In this document: positions 1-4,656 of the stretch, piece by piece
Layout: every line of letters starts with the position of its first letter
Numbering within the stretch: the stretch's first letter is position 1
DNA from: Bacteroidales bacterium UBA3543
Lineage (GTDB): Bacteria > Bacteroidota > Bacteroidia > Bacteroidales > UBA932
Length of the DNA stretch: 6,349 nucleotides
Direction: 5' to 3'
Assembly (NCBI GenBank): GCA_002376715.1
Contig: DFOK01000005.1
Location: 1 to 6,349 of the forward strand
Made by a program: the position numbers and the translations under genes
The notes under the pieces: generated by a model
Databases searched by the model: none
Seen by the model: only the letters and a program-made list of their open reading frames with translations
What the model was told of the DNA's origin: nothing

Positions 1-107
1 AACGGGAATTATAAGGTCAGTAAGGAATTCTTAGGCAAAATTCGTCGCTAGTTAATGCAGCAAATTTTATACCTCAAAGCGAGAAATGCTCTTATTTAGA
101 AGAATTT
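1..107. other. Window-edge segment downstream of the kinase gene
   Basis: This is the 107 bp beyond the stop codon of the minus-strand kinase. On the plus strand, frame 1 is open from the window edge for 16 codons and ends NYKVSKEFLGKIRR at TAG 49-51. That could be the C-terminal tail of a gene converging on the kinase, but 16 open codons are easily due to chance. I see no clear intrinsic terminator for the kinase here, only short AT-rich inverted matches. Confidence 0.3.
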
Positions 108-1100
108 TCAGCAATATGTGGCGATAAGCTCCCTTATTTCAGCCTTGGCGGCTTTCCAGCGCGGAATGTCAATCTTCGGGCCGATTACCTCGACTACTTT
201 TGCGGATATGATGGAACCCACTTCTCCACAAACTTTTAATGGCATCCCCATAGAGTGGGCATATAGAAATCCGGCAGCATAAATATCTCCGGCGCCCGTG
301 GCATCAATTGTATTTGCAGGCCAGGCTTCAATATAGTGATACTCGTCTCCCTGACGCACCATTGAGCCATCCTTACCTATCTTAACGACTGCTATGTCAC
401 ACAATTCAGCGATGATATCAAGTGCTTTTCGGGGCTCATGGCCGGTAAATGAGGTGGCCTCTGTCTCGTTGGCAAAGACAATGTCTATATAGTTTTTGAC
501 TATGTCGTGCAGAAAGGCATTGTTGGACTCCACAACATTGTAACTGGCCATATCCAGGCAAATGATCATCTCCTTCTTTTTGCCGATTTCCACTGCGCGA
601 CGGATTAAACGCTGATTTTGCACCAGATAGCCCTCAAGATAGAGATAGTCATATCCGTCGAAATATTCAGGTTTGAGATCTTCGGGCTCAAGCTGTAACG
701 CCGCACCAAGGTAGGTGGCAAAAGTTCTGTCCGCATTTGGTGCGGTGATGAATACCATCGCCCGACCTGAGGCGGCAGTACCTTTGAGCAGGTTGGAGCG
801 TATGCCGTTCTGCACCTGCTCTGCCTTAAAGAGCGACCCCAACTCGTCGTCGCCCACCTTGCCTATGAATCCTGCCGGCATACCGAAGATTGCGGCTCCG
901 GAGATTGTGTTGGCGGCCGAACCGCCGGCCACATATTGAACTCCAATCTCTTTGAGGCTCTCCCAGATTACATTGCCCGTCTTGGCATCTACATGCTGCA
1001 TACTGCCTTCGGGTAGATTGAATTTAGTGAGGAGAGTGTTGTCGGGGAGGATTGCGAGGATGTCAGTTAGTGCGTTGCCTATGCCAAGTATGGATTTCAT
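108..1100 (-). CDS. PfkB-family carbohydrate/nucleoside kinase, adenosine kinase-like
   Basis: This 330-residue cytoplasmic protein has the usual length and motif order of the ribokinase/PfkB superfamily. The N-terminal substrate-side signature GGSAANT is at residues 59-65, followed by GKVGDDELG at about 80-88. The NETEA segment at 211-215 is typical of the Mg/ATP side. The C-terminal DATGAGD at 266-272 holds the GAGD anion hole and the catalytic Asp (D272). Family members transfer the ATP gamma-phosphate to a sugar or nucleoside hydroxyl. The overall pattern resembles bacterial proteins annotated as adenosine kinase, which would place it in purine salvage (adenosine to AMP). The substrate is inferred: fructokinase-like or ribokinase-like activity cannot be excluded. 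The ATG complement at 1098-1100 is preceded at a suitable distance by a Bacteroidota promoter. The gene is divergent from the flippase-like gene. No truncation is visible. Confidence 0.92.
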   Translation of the reverse strand: MKSILGIGNALTDILAILPDNTLLTKFNLPEGSMQHVDAKTGNVIWESLKEIGVQYVAGGSAANTISGAAIFGMPAGFIGKVGDDELGSLFKAEQVQNGIRSNLLKGTAASGRAMVFITAPNADRTFATYLGAALQLEPEDLKPEYFDGYDYLYLEGYLVQNQRLIRRAVEIGKKKEMIICLDMASYNVVESNNAFLHDIVKNYIDIVFANETEATSFTGHEPRKALDIIAELCDIAVVKIGKDGSMVRQGDEYHYIEAWPANTIDATGAGDIYAAGFLYAHSMGMPLKVCGEVGSIISAKVVEVIGPKIDIPRWKAAKAEIRELIATYC

Positions 1101-1122
1101 ATGAATGGTGTTATTCTGTCTG

Positions 1123-1156
1123 TTTGGCTACAAACATAAGAATTTTTGTACTTTTG
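1123..1156 (+). promoter_or_regulatory. Predicted Bacteroidota-type promoter of the flippase-like gene
   Basis: TACTTTTG at 1149-1156 matches the -7 consensus TAnnTTTG. TTTG at 1123-1126 is a -33 box with 22 nt between. The start point would be near 1162, leaving about 15 nt of leader before the ATG at 1177. This also argues against any upstream in-frame start near 1105, which would lie outside the transcript. The 8-mer GCTACAAA occurs at 1127-1134 and again at 1158-1165. Confidence 0.6.
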
Positions 1157-1165
1157 TGCTACAAA
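1131..1165 (-). promoter_or_regulatory. Predicted Bacteroidota-type promoter of the kinase gene
   Basis: On the minus strand TATGTTTG (complement of 1131-1138) matches the TAnnTTTG -7 box exactly. A TTTG (complement of 1162-1165) serves as the -33 box, 23 nt away, which is slightly long. Transcription would start near 1124, giving a leader of about 24 nt before the kinase ATG. The element interlocks with the divergent promoter on the other strand. Confidence 0.6.
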
Positions 1166-1176
1166 TCGAGATTAAG

Positions 1177-2193
1177 ATGAATCAGATAAAGAAAAAGGTA
1201 AAGATAAAAGATGTGGTAAAGTATCTGCTGATGTTGGCTTTGGCGGGTCTCTTGCTCTATTTTGCCTTCCGCGATATAAGTTGGGATGATTTTGTGGAAG
1301 GGCTGCGCAGCTGCAATTACTGGTGGATACTTCTCTCAATGATTATATCCTGGATTGTTGTGGTTCTAAGAGGCTGGAGATGGCGTTTGATGATGCGCCC
1401 TCTGAGTAAGGAGATAACCCGCCTGGAGGCCTACGATGCATATAACATCTGTTATCTGGCAAATTTGGTGCTCCCCCGTTCCGGTGAAGTAGTCAGGTGC
1501 GGTATGATTGCCAACAGCGGTAAGGCCACTTTTGAAGGGGTTCTTGGCACCGTGGTGCTTGAGAGGACCTGGGATCTGATATGTGTAGTGATTGTCACTC
1601 TACCTCTCTTCTTTTTCGGCACATTTAAAGATTTCCTCATAGAGAAAATGTGGCAACCGTTTGTGGAGTCGCTTCCATTCAAGGCTGTTTGGCTATTTGT
1701 AGGCATCATCCTTTTTATTGTAGCAATTGTACTGATTTTCCGCGCGTACCGCCAAAAAATTGCATCCACACGTTTCGGAGCAAAAGTCATAAAGGTTTGG
1801 AAAGGACTTGTAGATGGTGTAAAGGCCGGTTTCAGGATGGAATACAAATGGGCATTCTTCGGCTACTCCGCCCTTATTTGGATAGGTTATTGGGCGATGA
1901 GTCTCTTTACGCTTTATGCATTTCCGGTAGCTGCCGGACTATCTATCTGGGATGCGCTTTTTTTGATGGTCGTAGGTTCTTTAGGCTGGATTGTGCCGGT
2001 GCAAGGGGGCTTCGGAGCCTATCATTTCATCGTCGCCATGACACTCGTTCCTGTCTATGGATTCACCCAATCGGACGGATTGATTTTCGCTACGATTTCT
2101 CATGAGTCGCAGGTGGTTCAGATGCTCATATGCGGTCTCATTTCTATCATCACTTACGCAATTTACAGCAAAAAGTACAAGAAAGCTATGTAG
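1177..2193 (+). CDS. Flippase-like integral membrane protein (UPF0104 / LPG-synthase TM-domain family)
   Basis: This 338-residue polytopic inner-membrane protein has about eight hydrophobic segments. The clearest are near residues 14-31, 49-64, 134-150, 170-188, 226-248, 250-266 and 312-330. It shows the marks of the PF03706 family (YbhN/AglD-type): RGWRWR at 65-70, NLVLPRSGEVVR at 96-107, ERTWD at 129-133 and PVQGGFGAYH at 264-273. Members are linked to lipid or lipid-linked glycan handling in the membrane, and some are fused to an MprF catalytic domain. No such C-terminal domain exists here, so it is not an aminoacyl-phosphatidylglycerol synthase; its substrate is unknown. The start at 1177 is chosen because an upstream extension to 1105 would overlap the promoter and add a non-membrane leader. 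No clear hairpin terminator follows. Confidence 0.88.
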   Translation: MNQIKKKVKIKDVVKYLLMLALAGLLLYFAFRDISWDDFVEGLRSCNYWWILLSMIISWIVVVLRGWRWRLMMRPLSKEITRLEAYDAYNICYLANLVLPRSGEVVRCGMIANSGKATFEGVLGTVVLERTWDLICVVIVTLPLFFFGTFKDFLIEKMWQPFVESLPFKAVWLFVGIILFIVAIVLIFRAYRQKIASTRFGAKVIKVWKGLVDGVKAGFRMEYKWAFFGYSALIWIGYWAMSLFTLYAFPVAAGLSIWDALFLMVVGSLGWIVPVQGGFGAYHFIVAMTLVPVYGFTQSDGLIFATISHESQVVQMLICGLISIITYAIYSKKYKKAM

Positions 2194-2237
2194 TCGCCTA
2201 AGAAAAAAGAGACCTAATTCGATTATTTTTTAAAAAA

Positions 2238-2269
2238 TTGTCAATAATAAAAAAAATATATTACCTTTG
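2238..2269 (+). promoter_or_regulatory. Predicted promoter of the first DUF3575 gene
   Basis: TACCTTTG at 2262-2269 is an exact TAnnTTTG -7 box, preceded by TTG at 2238-2240 with 21 nt between. The flank upstream is extremely AT-rich and contains the 14-bp palindrome ATTTTTTAAAAAAT at 2225-2238. The predicted start near 2276 gives a leader of about 187 nt, long enough to hold the structured block at 2287-2366. Confidence 0.7.
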
Positions 2270-2286
2270 TTACTGAATAGGTAGAC

Positions 2287-2366
2287 TGCATCGCATTCCG
2301 TACCAAAGACTCATATTGAGATGTAGGACCTTTTTTGGGGGATGTAATGCCAAATTTGCGTATAAG
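2287..2366 (+). promoter_or_regulatory. Structured leader RNA element, copy 1 (5' UTR of first DUF3575 gene)
   Basis: This 80-nt block recurs at 3848-3927 in front of the paralogous gene. Shared parts are TGCATCGyATTCC, CAArGACT, GGrCCTTTTT, GGATGnnnTGC and TTGCGTA. By hand, 2288-2299 pairs with 2339-2350 as an outer helix of 12 positions with one C-A mismatch and two G-U pairs. Inside it, AAAG 2305-2308 pairs with CTTT 2330-2333, and CTCAT 2310-2314 pairs with ATG 2321-2323 plus AG 2325-2326 around a bulged T. The run of six T at 2331-2336 follows. The inner hairpin is weaker than in copy 2. The block ends 97 nt before the ATG. Function is inferred (attenuator or ligand/protein-responsive leader). 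Confidence 0.55.
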
Positions 2367-2462
2367 GTAAGAGTTACTGATACCAAAAAGGCTATATTAA
2401 GTACCAAAAGTAAATTGTATTTAAGTAAATTCTTGGAATAACACTTTATAAACATACAGATT

Positions 2463-3080
2463 ATGAAACAAAAGCTATTCTTTTTTATCATTCTCGCATT
2501 GTTGCTGAACGGAGCACCGGCAGTAATCGGCTCGCATAGTGCTTCTGCGCAAAACTATGCAATTAAGACAAACCTTGTTTGGGATGCTACGGCTACACTC
2601 AATGCCGGTTTTGAGTTTAAGTTAGCACCTAAGTGGACAGTGGAAATCCCCGTTAACGTTAACGCCTGGATGAAACCCGGTGATGATACTCCCAAATGGA
2701 GGCAATTGACGGTCCAGCCTGAAGTAAGATATTTCTTCAAGGAAGCTTTCAAGGGTCATTTCGTAGGCTTTCACGCTCACGGTGGAACATTTAATTTAGG
2801 AGGTATAAAACTTCCCATTAACTTTCTAGGTTCGGACTTTAACAAGTTAGAGAAGTTAGACAATCGCTACGAGGGATGGCTTGTTGGTGCAGGAGTTAAC
2901 TACGGTTATGTGATTGGACTCTCTCCTCATTGGAAACTTGAGTTAGAGCTTGGAATTGGCTACGTCTATCTGGATTATGACATTTTCAAATATGCTTTAG
3001 CCGGCAAACAGGTTGGTAGCAACACTCATCACTATTTTGGTCCGACCGAGCTTGGCGTTACAATCGCTTACCTGTTTTAA
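2463..3080 (+). CDS. DUF3575 family outer-membrane protein, stand-alone paralogue
   Basis: This 205-residue protein has a basic n-region (MKQK), a hydrophobic core at about 5-20 and a probable signal-peptidase site after ASA at 27-29. The mature part begins QNYAIKTNL, which I recognise as DUF3575. Alternating aromatic/hydrophobic strands and a C-terminal AYLF ending in Phe fit a small outer-membrane beta-barrel. It is about 60% identical by hand alignment to the protein at 4028-4654, sharing AGKQVG/CGKQVG and THHY near the C-terminus. It lacks all three cysteines of that paralogue, having K93, Y177 and A180 at those positions. It is transcribed alone, with its own promoter, structured leader and strong terminator. 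DUF3575 genes commonly sit beside Bacteroidales fimbrillin genes; the molecular role is unknown. The start has no Shine-Dalgarno, as usual in this phylum. Confidence 0.85.
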   Translation: MKQKLFFFIILALLLNGAPAVIGSHSASAQNYAIKTNLVWDATATLNAGFEFKLAPKWTVEIPVNVNAWMKPGDDTPKWRQLTVQPEVRYFFKEAFKGHFVGFHAHGGTFNLGGIKLPINFLGSDFNKLEKLDNRYEGWLVGAGVNYGYVIGLSPHWKLELELGIGYVYLDYDIFKYALAGKQVGSNTHHYFGPTELGVTIAYLF

Positions 3081-3129
3081 TTGAATCCAAAGGTTAGCCA
3101 CTAAAGTCTTTTTAGTCGAGTCTCGTTGT

Positions 3130-3158
3130 ATCCGTTATCTTTATCGGTTGCAACGGAT
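3130..3158 (+). repeat. Inverted repeat in the 3' UTR of the first DUF3575 gene
   Basis: ATCCGTT at 3130-3136 is matched by AACGGAT at 3152-3158, giving a 7-bp stem with a 15-nt loop. It is followed by only three T, so it is not a convincing terminator by itself. It lies about 50 bp after the stop codon and just ahead of the strong terminator, and may stabilise the 3' end. Confidence 0.4.
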
Positions 3159-3173
3159 TTCGCTTTGTTTCTT

Positions 3174-3213
3174 AATCAAACAGTCATGTAAAAGCATGGC
3201 TGTTTGGTTTTTT
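3174..3213 (+). terminator. Strong intrinsic terminator of the first DUF3575 gene
   Basis: Bases 3174-3188 pair with 3195-3209 as a 15-bp stem with no mismatch, only two G-U wobbles, around the loop TAAAAG. The T-run is 3208-3213. The terminator sits about 95 bp after the stop codon and separates this gene from the downstream fimbrial operon. Confidence 0.9.
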
Positions 3214-3379
3214 ATACTATTACAAAAGGTGCGGCAGCGAACCCATTTGTAAGTTACACTAAAAAGTAATGGAAATCCGTATGCCGGTATGAAAATGACG
3301 ATGATAATATAGTGCCGGTGATAGTTTTATTTTTATGCTAAATGCTTCGATCCAGGAGCACAAATACCAAACAAATAAT
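3214..3379 (+). ncRNA. Candidate small RNA region between two terminators
   Basis: No ORF worth calling is present, yet the stretch ends in a second strong terminator at 3380-3419. Hairpins can be drawn at 3243-3272 (CCATT/AATGG) and 3343-3360 (TGCTTC/GGAGCA, loop GATCCA). TGCCGGT is directly repeated at 3282-3288 and 3313-3319. The only promoter-like match I see is TAGTTTTA at 3322-3329, seven of eight to the -7 box and without a good -33 box. The call rests mainly on the orphan terminator, so it may instead be simple spacer with a back-up terminator. Confidence 0.25.
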
Positions 3380-3419
3380 GCGCATTTTCTGCTAATAGTA
3401 TGGAGATGCGCTTTTTTTT
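3380..3419 (+). terminator. Second intrinsic terminator, not preceded by a gene
   Basis: GCGCATTTTC at 3380-3389 pairs with GGAGATGCGC at 3402-3411, a 10-bp stem with two wobbles around a 12-nt loop. Eight T follow at 3412-3419, then A and seven more T. It lies 170 bp beyond the terminator of the DUF3575 gene, so it either backs that one up or ends an unannotated RNA. Confidence 0.8.
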
Positions 3420-3756
3420 ATTTTTTTCGACAAATAAATCAGATTTTTAATAGAAGGAGAGCTAACAAATTATAAGTTCGTTAAATGGATTTGGAGCGGG
3501 TCTGTTCTCAAACCGGTTATCTCTATAATGACTTGAATTACATATTATTGTACCAGGAAATTTTATAAATGATAGATTTTGCTCCTCAAGTTATGTGTTA
3601 CTCCATTTTGTTAAAACCTTGTTTTTAGTTGCAAAATGTAATTATGCACCATGGCGTAGCACGTATTTGTCTAATAGTCTATAAGTCAACATATTGTGGA
3701 GGAATAGTTCTCTCTTTTCGAGAATAAAAATCCCATTTTTCTATTTTATAAGGAAA
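3420..3756. other. AT-rich non-coding spacer upstream of the fimbrial operon
   Basis: About 340 bp carry no supportable gene on either strand and no clear promoter. Three inverted repeats stand out. CATTTTG 3604-3610 is matched with CAAAATG 3632-3638, enclosing AAAAC 3613-3617 and GTTTT 3621-3625. TTCTC 3708-3712 is matched with GAGAA 3720-3724. AAAAAT 3726-3731 is matched with ATTTTT 3735-3740. The last two lie just upstream of the operon promoter and could be regulator sites, but nothing identifies a binding protein. Confidence 0.5.
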
Positions 3757-3787
3757 GTTGCGAAATAAAATAATATAAATACCTTTG
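3757..3787 (+). promoter_or_regulatory. Predicted promoter of the fimbrial operon
   Basis: TACCTTTG at 3780-3787 is an exact -7 box, identical to that of the first DUF3575 gene. GTTG at 3757-3760 supplies the -33 element, with 19 nt between. The start would be near 3794, giving a leader of about 230 nt to the ATG at 4028. Confidence 0.7.
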
Positions 3788-3847
3788 CCACCCGAAAGTT
3801 GTAAATTATAAAAAGTATTAACTACTTCTCTCTTCCCAAGGGAGATT

Positions 3848-3927
3848 TGCATCGTATTCCACACAAGGACTTGTAAAATCTACAGGGCCTTTTTCTCGAT
3901 GGATGCGGTGCTTTTGTTGCGTAAAAG
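3848..3927 (+). promoter_or_regulatory. Structured leader RNA element, copy 2 (5' UTR of fimbrial operon)
   Basis: This is the counterpart of 2287-2366, equal in length and needing only one-base gaps to align. The outer helix pairs 3849-3859 with 3901-3911: 11 continuous pairs, three of them G-U. Compared with copy 1, the fourth to seventh pairs change from U-A, C-A, G-U, C-G to U-G, C-G, G-C, U-G. The inner hairpin pairs 3865-3875 with 3881-3891 around loop AAATC. The element ends 101 nt before the ATG at 4028, close to the 97 nt in copy 1. Its distance from the promoter differs, however (60 nt here, 17 nt there). Confidence 0.6.
3865..3895 (+). terminator. Terminator-like hairpin inside the operon leader (possible attenuator)
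   Basis: AAGGACTTGTA at 3865-3875 pairs with TACAGGGCCTT at 3881-3891, with one A-G mismatch and one G-U. A T-run at 3890-3894 follows directly, so the hairpin has the form of an intrinsic terminator about 100 nt after the predicted start and 130 bp before the first gene. The T-run is short and partly in the stem, so termination would be partial. Whether it acts in vivo is inference. Confidence 0.5.
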
Positions 3928-4027
3928 TGAAGGCAATTGTAGGTTTAACTGCCGGCAACGGAGAGGAACAGATTGAAAAATTAATTTGAGCAAAGCCTCG
4001 GAAGAGGTATGTATGAACATAACGAAT

Positions 4028-4654
4028 ATGAAACGAAAGTTATTCTTATTTATATTTTTTGCATTGCTTCTGAATGGGGTACCTGCACTGATCCGATCTA
4101 ATGGTGCCTCTGCTCAGAACTTTGCGCTTAAGACCAACTTGCTCTACGATGCTACTGCGACAATCAATGCCGGCATAGAGTTTAAAATTGCGCCTAAGTG
4201 GACGATGGACATTTCAAGCAACTTCAATGCCTGGATGACCCCAAATGATTCCGATCCTGACACAATCGACCCAAAATGGAAACACTGGACGATACAGCCT
4301 GAGGCCAGATATTACTTCTGCAATCCCCTCAGTCGCCACTTTATTGGTATCCACGCTCATACAGGTAATTTCAATGTCGGTGGTTTGAATATTCCTCTGA
4401 ACCTTTTAGGAACGGACTTCAGACAGCTTAAGGAAATGCGCTACCAGGGATGGTTTGTAGGCGGAGGAGTCAGCTATGGCTATGTGATTGCTATAAGTAC
4501 CCACTGGAACATTGAGTTTGTTCTCGGTTTGGGCTACTCTTATACGGATTATGATGTTTTCCTTTGTCCTGCATGTGGTAAGCAGGTCGGTAGTGGTACT
4601 CATCACTATGTCGGTCTTACCAAGGCTGCCATTTCACTTGCGTACCTATTTTAA
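4028..4654 (+). CDS. DUF3575 family outer-membrane protein, first gene of the fimbrial operon
   Basis: This 208-residue exported protein starts MKRKLFLFIF and is probably cleaved after ASA at 27-29. The mature part begins QNFALKTNL, the DUF3575 start. It is about 60% identical to the protein at 2463-3080, carries a 5-residue insertion near 77-81, and ends SLAYLF like an outer-membrane barrel. Three cysteines, C98, C180 and C183, include a CPAC pair in LCPACGKQVG; other DUF3575 proteins I recall share a CxxCGKQVG segment. The start at 4028 aligns with the paralogue and keeps the leader-to-start distance. An in-frame ATG at 4013 (adding MNITN) has a purine-rich GGAAGAGG 5 nt upstream and is a real alternative; a TTG at 3986 is unlikely. 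The DUF3868 gene follows after 2 nt, implying co-translation. The role in pilus biogenesis is inferred from context. Confidence 0.88.
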   Translation: MKRKLFLFIFFALLLNGVPALIRSNGASAQNFALKTNLLYDATATINAGIEFKIAPKWTMDISSNFNAWMTPNDSDPDTIDPKWKHWTIQPEARYYFCNPLSRHFIGIHAHTGNFNVGGLNIPLNLLGTDFRQLKEMRYQGWFVGGGVSYGYVIAISTHWNIEFVLGLGYSYTDYDVFLCPACGKQVGSGTHHYVGLTKAAISLAYLF

Positions 4655-4656
4655 AG

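Noticed and set aside
1452..1847. 131-codon minus-strand ORF inside the flippase-like gene
   Set aside because: It lies antisense within a clear membrane-protein gene carrying family motifs; its composition is that of a reverse-complement shadow.
2225..2238. 14-bp palindrome ATTTTTTAAAAAAT as terminator of the flippase-like gene
   Set aside because: It has no G or C and cannot form a stable hairpin with a loop; it is better seen as AT-rich upstream promoter DNA.
3335..3475. 47-codon plus-strand ORF starting MLNASIQEHK
   Set aside because: It runs straight through the terminator hairpin and its T-run (giving FFYFF), has no promoter or ribosome site, and has no recognisable domain.
3679..3864. 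61-codon minus-strand ORF over the fimbrial promoter
   Set aside because: It overlaps the exact TACCTTTG promoter and the leader element of the other strand, has AT-driven composition and no recognisable family.
3420..3985. Invertible (phase-variable) promoter, as known for Bacteroides surface loci
   Set aside because: I looked for inverted repeats of recombinase-site length flanking the 3757-3787 promoter and found only 5-7 bp matches, and no invertase gene is in the window.
3081..3985. Insertion sequence or decayed transposase in the long spacer
   Set aside because: No terminal inverted repeats, target duplication or transposase-like reading frame could be seen.
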